Both the position numbers and the translations under genes were made by a program. A DNA stretch of 64,000 bases from assembly GCF_051014685.1 (NCBI RefSeq), contig NW_027478927.1, forward strand, positions 124,001 through 188,000, written 5' to 3'. Under the pieces are notes generated by a model. That model was not told where the DNA came from. It made no database searches and saw only the letters and a program-made list of their open reading frames with translations. Position 1 is the stretch's first letter; every line of letters begins with the position of its first letter. Origin of the DNA: Ptiloglossa arizonensis. Lineage: Eukaryota > Arthropoda > Insecta > Hymenoptera > Colletidae. Below, piece after piece: positions 1 through 9,484 of this stretch.

Positions 1-177
1 CGAGATATGGGAGTTTGAAGCTAAGAAATGTTTGAGAAGACAACAAATTTTTCGCACTTCTGCTGCTCCAAACGCTTAACCAGAATGGGCTAGGGAAAAA
101 ATACGCATACCGTTGTAATCGGGCGAGTTTCTACTTTCAGACTCAGCAGGAATTTTTGGGTTTGGTCAATCCGTTCG
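1..177 (+). repeat. Reference monomer, variant A
   Basis: This is a complete 177-bp unit, used here for numbering. Position 1 is the C of cgagatatgg and position 177 is the G of the preceding ttcg. Key segments: A/T tract at 45-52, gctgctccaaacgctta at 62-78, A6 tract at 96-101, a CENP-B-box-like 17-mer at 108-124, gtttctactttca near 127-139, a variable block at 139-150, and aattttt at 151-157. Variant A is marked by gagtttgaagctaag (11-25), tttgagaagacaac (31-44), cgcacttc (53-60), gggctaggg, tacgcatacc (102-111 region), actcagcagg (141-150) and tttggtc (161-167). It is usually followed by a variant B unit. Confidence 0.9.
108..124 (+). promoter_or_regulatory. CENP-B-box-like motif 2, inside the monomer
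   Basis: The 17-mer taccgttgtaatcgggc keeps CG, A and CGGG at the right spacing, 7 of 9 fixed positions, missing the two T's of TTCG. Versus the human box it matches 11 of 17, including CGTTG and AA. A 7 of 9 match is expected about 0.5 times per monomer by chance, so alone it is weak. It lies 65 bp upstream of motif 1 in the same orientation. Variants with taatagggc (E units), tatcgttg (F units) or gctgtagtcgagc (right-hand units) change it. Confidence 0.25.
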
Positions 178-189
178 CGAGATATGGGA
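173..189 (+). promoter_or_regulatory. CENP-B-box-like motif 1, at the monomer junction
   Basis: The 17-mer gttcgcgagatatggga fits the CENP-B box core NTTCGNNNNANNCGGGN at 8 of 9 fixed positions (TTCG, A, GGG). The one mismatch is T for C at box position 13, a C-to-T change at the CpG. Against the human box it matches 11 of 17. It recurs once per monomer, except where variants break it: cagatt units lose the last G, gaggtatgg loses the A, and gtcgcg, gtccgcg, gtacgcg, gttggcg and gttagcg change the TTCG half. By hand, with equal base use, a match this good is expected about 0.04 times per monomer on both strands. Binding is untested. Confidence 0.4.
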
Positions 190-354
190 CTTTGAAGCTA
201 AGAAATGGTTGAGAAGACAACAAATTTTTCGCAATTCTGCTGCTCCAAACGCTTAACCAGATTGGGCTAGGGAAAAAATACACATACCGTTGTAATCGGG
301 CGAGTTTCTACTTTCACACGCAACAGGAATTTTTGGGTTAGGTCAATCCGTTCG
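178..354 (+). repeat. Monomer variant B
   Basis: Marked by gactttgaagctaag after the atgg landmark, gttgagaagacaac, tacacatacc, and cacacgcaacagg in the variable block, ending in the ttaggtc form. A frequent sub-form has cccaattc instead of cgcaattc (first seen near 2351-2359). Another has aacctaag (near 4796). B almost always follows an A or E unit and precedes a C unit, so the order of variants is not random. Confidence 0.85.
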
Positions 355-530
355 CGAGATATGGCAGATTGAAGCCAAGAAATGGTTGATAAGGCAAAAA
401 ATTTTTCGCAATTCTGCTGCTCCAAACGCTTAACCAGAATGGCCTAGGGAAAAAATACACATACCGTTGTAATCGGGCGAGTTTCTACGTTCAGGTGCAA
501 TAGGAATTTTTGGGTTAGGTCAATCCGTCG
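355..530 (+). repeat. Monomer variant C (176 bp)
   Basis: Marked by cagattgaagccaag in place of gagtttgaag, then gttgataaggcaaaaa and ggcctaggg. The cagatt change also removes the last G of the junction CENP-B-box-like motif (tggc instead of tggg). The 3' part differs between copies: here it is gttcaggtgcaatagg, elsewhere gatgcagcagg or cacacgcaac. This copy is 176 bp because its junction reads gtcgcg rather than gttcgcg, a 1-bp deletion that recurs with this variant pair many times in the window. Confidence 0.85.
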
Positions 531-707
531 CGAGATATGGGAGTTTGAAACCAAGAAATGGTTGAGAAGGCAAAAAATTTTTCGCAATTCTGTTGCTCCA
601 AACGCTTAACCAGAATGGCCTAGGGAAAAAATACACACACCGTTGTAATCGGGAGAGTTTCTACTTTCAAATGCAACAGGAATTTTTGGGTTAGGTCAGT
701 CCGTTCG
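531..707 (+). repeat. Monomer variant D
   Basis: Marked by gagtttgaaaccaag, gttgagaaggcaaaaa, ctgttgctcc (T in place of C), tacacacacc and, in this sub-form, gggagag with a following atgcaacagg. The junction on its left carries the 1-bp deletion (gtcgcg). This copy also has the rare bases caaatgcaac and ggtcagtcc. The same two rare bases reappear at about 5976-6007, which ties this unit to the 5.3-kb offset duplication. Confidence 0.85.
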
Positions 708-884
708 CGAGATATGGGAGTTTGAAGCTAAGAAATGGTTGAGAAGACAAAAAATTTTTCGCACTTCTGCTGCTCCAAACGCTTAACCAGAATGGGCTAG
801 GGAAAAAATACGCATACCGTTGTAATAGGGCGAGTTTCTACTTTCAGACTCAGCAGGAATTTTTGGGTTAGGTCAATCCGTTCG
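708..884 (+). repeat. Monomer variant E
   Basis: Resembles A but has gttgagaagacaaaaa instead of tttgagaagacaac, and taatagggcg instead of taatcgggcg. The C-to-A change destroys the CGGG of the second CENP-B-box-like motif. E usually follows D, so a unit with a broken second box sits at a set place in the repeating order. Other copies are near 6015, 9020, 18230, 20880, 25130, 26900, 29390, 31150, 33980, 36630 and 38580. Confidence 0.8.
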
Positions 885-1061
885 CGAGATATGGCAGATT
901 GAAGCCAAGAAATGGTTGATAAGGCAAAAAATTTTTCGCAATTCTGCTGCTCCAAACGCATAACCAGAATGGCCTAGGGAAAAAATACACATACCGTTGT
1001 AATCGGGCGAGTTTCTACTTTCAGATGCAGCAGGAATTTTTGGGTTAGGTCAATCCGTTCG

Positions 1062-1415
1062 CGAGATATGGGAGTTTGAAGCCAAGAAATGGTTGAGAAG
1101 GCAAAAAATTTTTCGCAATTCTGCTGCTCCAAACGCTTAACCAGAATGACCTAGGGGAAAAATACACATACCGTTGTAATCGGGCGGGTTTCTACTTTCA
1201 GATGCAATAGGAATTTTTGGGTTATGTCAATCCGTTCGCGAGATATGGGAGTTTGAAACCAAGAAATGGTTGAGAAGGCAAAACATTTTTCGCAATTCTG
1301 CTGCTCCAAACGCTTAACCAGAATGGCCTAGAGAAAAAATACGCATATCGTTGTAATCGGGCGAGTTTCTACTTTCAGACGCAGCAGGAATTTTTGGGTT
1401 TGGTCAATCCGTTCG
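1062..1415 (+). repeat. Monomer pair G-F
   Basis: Two consecutive units that travel together. G (1062-1238) has gagtttgaagccaag, gttgagaaggcaaaaa, gacctagggg, gggcgggttt, gatgcaatagg and ttatgtc. F (1239-1415) has gagtttgaaaccaag, gcaaaacatttttcg, gcctagag, tacgcatatc and gacgcagcagg. In other copies F has gcctagtg and aggaatgtttggg (first near 11587-11655). The ttatgtc and aaaacat forms are good tracers of this dimer along the array. Confidence 0.8.
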
Positions 1416-1946
1416 CGAGATATGGGAGTTTGAAGCTAAGAAATGGTTGAGAAGACAACAAATTTTTCGCACTTCTGCTGCTCTAAACGCTTAACCAGAA
1501 TGGGCTAGGGAAAAAATACGCATACCGTTGTAATCGGGCGAGTTTCTACTTTCAGACTCAGCAGGAATTTTTGGGTTTGGTCAATCCGTTCGCGAGGTAT
1601 GGGACTTTGAAGCTAAGAAATGGTTGAGAAGACAACAAATTTTTCGCAATTCTGCTGCTCCAAACGCTTAACCAGAATGGGCTAGGGAAAAAATACACAT
1701 ACCGTTGTATTCGGGCGAGTTTCTACTTTCACACGCAACAGGAATTTTTGGGTTAGGTCAATCCGTACGCGAGATATGGCATATTGAAGCCAAGAAATGG
1801 TTGATAAGGCAAAAAATTTTTCGCAATTCTGCTGCTCCAAACGCTTAACCAGAATGGGCTAGGGAAAAAATACACATACCGTTGTATACGGGCGAGTTTC
1901 TACTTTCACACGCAACAGGAATTTTTGGGTTAGGTCAATCCGTTCG

Positions 1947-2123
1947 CGAGATATGGCAGATTGAAGCCAAGAAATGGTTGATAAGGCAAAAAATTTTTCG
2001 CAATTCTGTTGCTCCAAACGCTTAACCAGAATGGCCTAGGGAAAAAATACACACACCGTTGTAATCGGGCGAGTTTCTACTTTCAGGTGCAACAGGAATT
2101 TTTGGGTTAGGTCAATCCGTACG
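1947..2123 (+). repeat. Chimeric C/D monomer
   Basis: The 5' part is variant C (cagattgaagcc, gttgataaggc) and the 3' part is variant D (ctgttgctcc, tacacacacc, then ggtgcaacagg). The switch lies in the shared stretch between about 1990 and 2006. The related locus near 10440-10795 has a full C unit (with ctgccccaaac) followed by a full D unit, so this monomer looks like the product of losing exactly one monomer length in register. The same chimera is at about 7254-7430, inside the offset-5307 copy. Confidence 0.7.
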
Positions 2124-3242
2124 CGAGATATGGGAGTTTGAAGCTAAGAAATGTTTGAGAAGACAACAAATTTTTCGCACTTCTGCTGCTCCAAACGCTT
2201 AACCAGAATGGGCTAGGGAAAAAATACGCATACCGTTGTAATCGGGCGAGTTTCTACTTTCAGACTCAGCAGGAATTTTTGGGTTTGGTCAATCCGTTCG
2301 CGAGATATGGGACTTTGAAGCTAAGAAATGGTTGAGAAGACAACAAATTTTTCCCAATTCTGCTGCTCCAAACGCTTAACCAGAATGGGCTAGGGAAAAA
2401 ATACACATACCGTTGTAATCGGGCGAGTTTCTACTTTCACACGCAACAGGAATTTTTGGGTTAGGTCAATCCGTTCGCGAGATATGGCAGATTGAAGCCA
2501 AGAAATGGTTGATAAGGCAAAAAATTTTTCGCAATTCTGCTGCTCCAAACGCTTTACCAGAATGGCCTAGGGAAAAAATTCACATACCGTTGTAATCGGG
2601 CGAGTTTCTACTTTCAGATGCAGCAGGAATTTTTGGGTTAGGTCAATCCGTTCGCGAGATATGGGAGTTTGAAGCCAAGAAATGGTTGAGAAGGCAAAAA
2701 ATTTTTCGCAATTCTGCTGCTCCAAACGCTTAACCAGAATGACCTAGGGAAAAAATACACATACCGTTGTAATCGGGCGGGTTTCTACTTTCAGATGCAA
2801 TAGGAATTTTTGGGTTATGTCAATCCGTTCGCGAGATATGGGAGTTTGAAGCCAAGAAATGGTTGAAAAGGCAAAACATTTTTCGCAATTCTGCTGCTCC
2901 AAACGCTTAACCAGAATGGCCTAGGGAAAAAATACGCATACCGTTGTAATCGGGCGAGTTTCTACTTTCAGATGCAGCAGGAATTTTTGGGTTAGGTCAA
3001 TCCGTTCGCGAGATATGGGAGTTTGAAGCCAAGAAATGGTTGAGAAAGCAAAAAATTTTTCGCAATTCTGCTGCTCCAAACGCTTAACCAGAATGGCCTA
3101 GGGAAAAAATACACATACCGTTGTAATCGGGCGAGTTTCTACTTTCAGGTGCAACAGGAATTTTTGGGTTAGGTCAATCCGTCCGCGAGATATGGGAGTT
3201 TGAAGCTAAGAAATGTTTGAGAAGACAACAAATTTTTCGCAC

Positions 3243-4686
3243 TTCTGCTGCTCCAAACGCTTAACCAGAATGGGCTAGGGAAAAAATACGCATACCGTTG
3301 TAATAGGGCGAGTTTCTACTTTCAGACTCAGCAGGAATTTTTGGGTTTGGTCAATCCGTTCGCGAGATATGGGAGTTTGAAGCTAAGAAATGTTTGAGAA
3401 GACAACAAATTTTTCGCACTTCTGCTGCTCCAAACGCTTAACCAGAATGGGCTAGGGAAAAAATACGCATACCGTTGTAATCGGGCGAGTTTCTACTTTC
3501 AGACTCAGCAGGAATTTTTGGGTTTGGTCAATCCGTTCGCGAGATATGGGACTTTGAAGCTAAGAAATGGTTGAGAAGACAACAAATTTTTCCCAATTCT
3601 GCTGCTCCAAACGCTTAACCAGAATGGGCTAGGGAAAAAATACACATACCGTTGTAATCGGGCGAGTTTCTACTTTCACACGCAACAGGAATTTTTGGGT
3701 TAGGTCAATCCGTTCGCGAGATATGGCAGATTGAAGCCAAGAAATGGTTGATAAGGCAAAAAATTTTTCGCAATTCTGCTGCTCCAAACGCTTTACCAGA
3801 ATGGCCTAGGGAAAAAATACACATACCGTTGTAATCGGGCGAGTTTCTACTTTCAGATGCAGCAGGAATTTTTGGGTTAGGTCAATCCGTTCGCGAGATA
3901 TGGGAGTTTGAAGCCAAGAAATGGTTGAGAAAGCAAAAAATTTTTCGCAATTCTGCTGCTCCAAACGCTTAACCAGAATGGGCTAGGGAAAAAATACGCA
4001 TACCGTTGTAATAGGGCGAGTTTCTACTTTCAGACTCAGCAGGAATTTTTGGGTTTGGTCAATCCGTTCGCGAGATATGGGAGTTTGAAGCTAAGAAATG
4101 TTTGAGAAGACAACAAATTTTTCGCACTTCTGCTGCTCCAAACGCTTAACCAGAATGGGCTAGGGAAAAATACGCATACCGTTGTAATCGGGCGAGTTTC
4201 TACTTTCAGACTCAGCAGGAATTTTTGGGTTTGGTCAATCCGTTCGCGAGATATGGGACTTTGAAGCTAAGAAATGGTTGAGAAGACAACAAATTTTTCC
4301 CAATTCTGCTGCTCCAAACGCTTAACCAGAATGGGCTAGGGAAAAAATACACATACCGTTGTAATCGGGCGAGTTTCTACTTTCACACGCAACAGGAATT
4401 TTTTGGTTAGGTCTATCCGTTCGCGAGATATGGCCGATTGAAGCCAAGAAATGGTTGATAAGGCAAAAAATTTTTCGCAATTCTGCTGCTCCAAACGCTT
4501 TACCAGAATGGCCTAGGGAAAAAATACACATACCGTTGTAATCGGGCGAGTTTCTACTTTCAGATGCAGCAGGAATTTTTGGGTTAGGTCAATCCGTTCG
4601 CGAGATATGGGAGTTTGAAGCCAAGAAATGGTTGAGAAAGCAAAAAATTTTTCGCAATTCTGCTGCTCCAAACGCTTAACCAGAAT
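3243..4686. repeat. Adjacent duplication of a 4-monomer unit (about 708 bp)
   Basis: Copy 1 is 3243-3950 and copy 2 starts at 3951. The tracer taatagggcg is at 3301 and 4009, exactly 708 bp apart. The second copy has lost one A from the A6 tract near 4166, so the offset becomes 707. It also shows attttttggtt, gtctatcc and atggccgatt where copy 1 has the usual forms. Copies diverge at atggg versus atggc near 4686. Confidence 0.85.
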
Positions 4687-6165
4687 GGCCTAGGGAAAAA
4701 ATACACATACCGTTGTAATCGGGCGAGTTTCTACTTTCAGATGCAACAGGAATTTTTGGGTTTGGTCAATCCGTTCGCGAGATATGGGACTTTGAACCTA
4801 AGAAATGGTTGAGAAGACAACAAATTTTTCGCAATTCTGCTGCTCCAAACGCTTAACCAGATTGGGCTAGGGAAAAAATACACATACCGTTGTAATCGGG
4901 CGAGTTTCTACTTTCACACGCAACAGGAATTTTTGGGTTAGGTCAATCCGTTCGCGAGATATGGCAGATTGAAGCCAAGAAATGGTTGATAAGGCAAAAA
5001 ATTTTTCGCAATTCTGCTGCTCCAAACGCTTAACCAGAATGGCCTAGGGAAAAAATACACATACCGTTGTAATCAGGCGAGTTTCTACGTTCAGGTGCAA
5101 TAGGAATTTTTGGGTTAGGTCAATCCGTCGCGAGATATGGGAGTTTGAAACCAAGAAATGGTTGAGAAGGCAAAAAATTTTTCGCAATTCTGTTGCTCCA
5201 AACGCTTAACCAGAATGGCCTAGGGAAAAAATACACACACCGTTGTAATCGGGCGAGTTTCTACTTTCAGGTGCAACAGGAATTTTTGGGTTAGGTCAAT
5301 CCGTCCGCGAGATATGGGAGTTTGAAGCTAAGAAATGTTTGAGAAGACAACAAATTTTTCGCACTTCTGCTGCTCCAAACGCTTAACCAGAATGGGCTAG
5401 GGAAAAAATACGCATACCGTTGTAATCGGGCGAGTTTCTACTTTCAGACTCAGCAGGAATTTTTGGGTTTGGTCAATCCGTTCGCGAGATATGGGACTTT
5501 GAAGCTAAGAAATGGTTGAGAAGACAACAAATTTTTCGCAATTCTGCTGCTCCAAACGCTTAACCAGATTGGGCTAGGGAAAAAATACACATACCGTTGT
5601 AATCGGGCGAGTTTCTACTTTCACACGCAACAGGAATTTTTGGGTTAGGTCAATCCGTTCGCGAGATATGGCAGATTGAAGCCAAGAAATGGTTGATAAG
5701 GCAAAAAATTTTTCGCAATTCTGCTGCTCCAAACGCTTAACCAGAATGGCCTAGGGAAAAAATACACATACCGTTGTAATCGGGCGAGTTTCTACGTTCA
5801 GGTGCAATAGGAATTTTTGGGTTAGGTCAATCCGTCGCGAGATATGGGAGTTTGAAACCAAGAAATGGTTGAGAAGGCAAAAAATTTTTCGCAATTCTGT
5901 TGCTCCAAACGCTTAACCAGAATGGCCTAGGGAAAAAATACACACACCGTTGTAATCGGGAGAGTTTCTACTTTCAAATGCAACAGGAATTTTTGGGTTA
6001 GGTCAGTCCGTTCGCGAGATATGGGAGTTTGAAGCTAAGAAATGGTTGAGAAGACAAAAAATTTTTCGCACTTCTGCTGCTCCAAACGCTTAACCAGAAT
6101 GGGCTAGGGAAAAAATACGCATACCGTTGTAATAGGGCGAGTTTCTACTTTCAGACTCAGCAGGA

Positions 6166-8230
6166 ATTTTTGGATTAGGTCAATCCGTTCGCGAGATATG
6201 GCAGATTGAAGCCAAGAAATGGTTGATAAGGCAAAAAATTTTTCGCAATTCTGCTGCTCCAAACGCATAACCAGAATGGCCTAGGGAAAAAATACACATA
6301 CCGTTGTAATCGGGCGAGTTTCTACTTTCAGATGCAGCAGGAATTTTTGGGTTAGGTCAATCCGTTCGCGAGATATGGGAGTTTGAAGCCAAGAAATGGT
6401 TGAGAAGGCAAAAAATTTTTCGCAATTCTGCTGCTCCAAACGCTTAACCAGAATGACCTAGGGGAAAAATACACATACCGTTGTAATCGGGCGGGTTTCT
6501 ACTTTCAGATGCAATAGGAATTTTTGGGTTATGTCAATCCGTTCGCGAGATATGGGAGTTTGAAACCAAGAAATGGTTGAGAAGGCAAAACATTTTTCGC
6601 AATTCTGCTGCTCCAAACGCTTAACCAGAATGGCCTAGAGAAAAAATACGCATATCGTTGTAATCGGGCGAGTTTCTACTTTCAGACGCAGCAGGAATTT
6701 TTGGGTTTGGTCAATCCGTTCGCGAGATATGGGAGTTTGAAGCTAAGAAATGGTTGAGAAGACAACAAATTTTTCGCACTTCTGCTGCTCCAAACGCTTA
6801 ACCAGAATGGGCTAGGGAAAAAATACGCATACCGTTGTAATCGGGCGAGTTTCTACTTTCAGACTCAGCAGGAATTTTTGGGTTTGGTCAATCCGTTCGC
6901 GAGGTATGGGACTTTGAAGCTAAGAAATGGTTGAGAAGACAACAAATTTTTCGCAATTCTGCTGCTCCAAACGCTTAACCAGAATGGGCTAGGGAAAAAA
7001 TACACATACCGTTGTATTCGGGCGAGTTTCTACTTTCACACGCAACAGGAATTTTTGGGTTAGGTCAATCCGTACGCGAGATATGGCATATTGAAGCCAA
7101 GAAATGGTTGATAAGGCAAAAAATTTTTCGCAATTCTGCTGCTCCAAACGCTTAACCAGAATGGGCTAGGGAAAAAATACACATACCGTTGTATACGGGC
7201 GAGTTTCTACTTTCACACGCAACAGGAATTTTTGGGTTAGGTCAATCCGTTCGCGAGATATGGCAGATTGAAGCCAAGAAATGGTTGATAAGGCAAAAAA
7301 TTTTTCGCAATTTTGTTGCTCCAAACGCTTAACCAGAATGGCCTAGGGAAAAAATACACACACCGTTGTAATCGGGCGAGTTTCTACTTTCAGGTGCAAC
7401 AGGAATTTTTGGGTTAGGTCAATCCGTCCGCGAGATATGGGAGTTTGAAGCTAAGAAATGTTTGAGAAGACAACAAATTTTTCGCACTTCTGCTGCTCCA
7501 AACGCTTAACCAGAATGGGCTAGGGAAAAAATACGCATACCGTTGTAATCGGGCGAGTTTCTACTTTCAGACTCAGCAGGAATTTTTGGGTTTGGTCAAT
7601 CCGTTCGCGAGATATGGGACTTTGAAGCTAAGAAATGGTTGAGAAGACAACAAATTTTTCCCAATTCTGCTGCTCCAAACGCTTAACCAGAATGGGCTAG
7701 GGAAAAAATACACATACCGTTGTAATCGGGCGAGTTTCTACTTTCACACGCAACAGGAATTTTTGGGTTAGGTCAATCCGTTCGCGAGATATGGCAGATT
7801 GAAGCCAAGAAATGGTTGATAAGGCAAAAAATTTTTCGCAATTCTGCTGCTCCAAACGCTTTACCAGAATGGCCTAGGGAAAAAATTCACATACCGTTGT
7901 AATCGGGCGAGTTTCTACTTTCAGATGCAGCAGGAATTTTTGGGTTAGGTCAATCCGTTCGCGAGATATGGGAGTTTGAAGCCAAGAAATGGTTGAGAAG
8001 GCAAAAAATTTTTCGCAATTCTGCTGCTCCAAACGCTTAACCAGAATGACCTAGGGAAAAAATACACATACCGTTGTAATCGGGCGGGTTTCTACTTTCA
8101 GATGCAATAGGAATTTTTGGGTTATGTCAATCCGTTCGCGAGGTATGGGAGTTTGAAGCCAAGAAATGGTTGAAAAGGCAAAACATTTTTCGCAATTCTG
8201 CTGCTCCAAACGCTTAACCAGAATGGCCTA
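6166..8230. repeat. 18/19-monomer block recurring near 9350-11590
   Basis: 6166-7310 matches 9350-10494 at an offset of 3184 bp (18 monomers). 7311-8230 then matches 10671-11590 at an offset of 3360 bp (19 monomers). The change of offset is one extra monomer in the right-hand copy (about 10495-10670). Tracers: acctagggg at 6456 and 9640; gtccgcgag at about 7425 and 10785. The block is repeated again further right, with 10026-11221 matching 13387-14581 at an offset of 3361 bp. This makes the 18/19-mer the dominant period of the first 15 kb. Confidence 0.8.
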
Positions 8231-9484
8231 GGGAAAAAATACACATACCGTTGTAATCGGGCGAGTTTCTACGTTCAGGTGCAATAGGAATTTTTGGGTT
8301 AGGTCAATCCGTCGCGAGATATGGGAGTTTGAAACCAAGAAATGGTTGAGAAGGCAAAAAATTTTTCGCAATTCTGCTGCTCCAAACGTTTAACCAGAAT
8401 GACCTAGGGAAAAAATACACATACCGTTGTAATCGGGCGAGTTTCTACTTTCAGATGCAACAGGAATTTTTGGGTTTGGTCAATCCGTTCGCGAGATATG
8501 GGACTTTGAAGCTAAGAAATGGTTGAGAAGACAACAAATTTTTCCCAATTCTGCTGCTCCAAACGCTTAACCAGAATGGGCTAGGGAAAAAATACACATA
8601 CCGTTGTAATCGGGCGAGTTTCTACTTTCACACGCAACAGGAATTTTTGGGTTAGGTCAATCCGTTCGCGAGATATGGCAGATTGAAGCCAAGAAATGGT
8701 TGATAAGGCAAAAAATTTTTCGCAATTCTGCTGCTCCAAACGCTTAACCAGAATGGCCTAGGGAAAAAATACACATACCGTTGTAATCGGGCGAGTTTCT
8801 ACGTTCAGGTGCAATAGGAATTTTTGGGTTAGGTCAATCCGTCGCGAGATATGGGAGTTCGAAACCAAGAAATGGTTGAGAAGGCAAAAAATTTTTCGCA
8901 ATTCTGTTGCTCCAAACGCTTAACCAGAATGGCCTAGGGAAAAAATACACACACCGTTGTAATCGGGAGAGTTTCTACTTTCAGATGCAACAGGAATTTT
9001 TGGGTTAGGTCAATCCGTTCGCGAGATATGGGAGTTTGAAGCTAAGAAATGGTTGAGAAGACAAAAAATTTTTCGCACTTCTGCTGCTCCAAACGCTTAA
9101 CCAGAATGGGCTAGGGAAAAAATACGCATACCGTTGTAATAGGGCGAGTTTCTACTTTCAGACTCAGCAGGAATTTTTGGGTTTGGTCAATCCGTTCGCG
9201 AGATATGGGACTTTGAAGCTAAGAAATGGTTGAGAGGACAACAAATTTTTCCCAATTCTGCTGCTCCAAACGCTTAACCAGAATGGGCTAGGGAAAAAAT
9301 ACACATACCGTTGTAATCGGGCGAGTTTCTACTTTCACACGCAACAGGAATTTTTGGGTTAGGTCAATCCGTTCGCGAGATATGGCAGATTGAAGCCAAG
9401 AAATGGTTGATAAGGCAAAAAATTTTTCGCAATTCTGCTGCTCCAAACGCTTAACCAGAATGGCCTAGGGAAAAAATACACATA

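Larger units (their letters stand above)
1..2935. repeat. Block duplicated at 5308-8242 (offset 5307 bp)
   Basis: The order of variants and rare bases agrees along about 2.9 kb. Shared rare forms include attgggctag, ggtcagtcc, cgcataacc, acctagggg, cgaggtatgg, gtattcggg at 1707 and 7014, cgtacgcg, gtatacggg and attcacatacc. I see only about five differences, for example ctctaaac versus ctccaaac, ggatta versus gggtta, and ttttgttgc versus ttctgttgc. Similarity stops near 2935, where tacgcata meets tacacata. The offset is 30 monomers less 3 bp. Confidence 0.85.

Noticed and set aside
154..170. Telomere-like gggttagg or gggtttgg in each monomer
   Set aside because: Only one copy per 177 bp, never in tandem, and often changed to gggttatg. 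It is a chance 8-bp likeness to telomeric repeats.
4322..4531. Minus-strand 69-codon open frame
   Set aside because: Spans parts of two monomers and opens because of single-base changes near 4397-4440. It is satellite sequence, not a gene.
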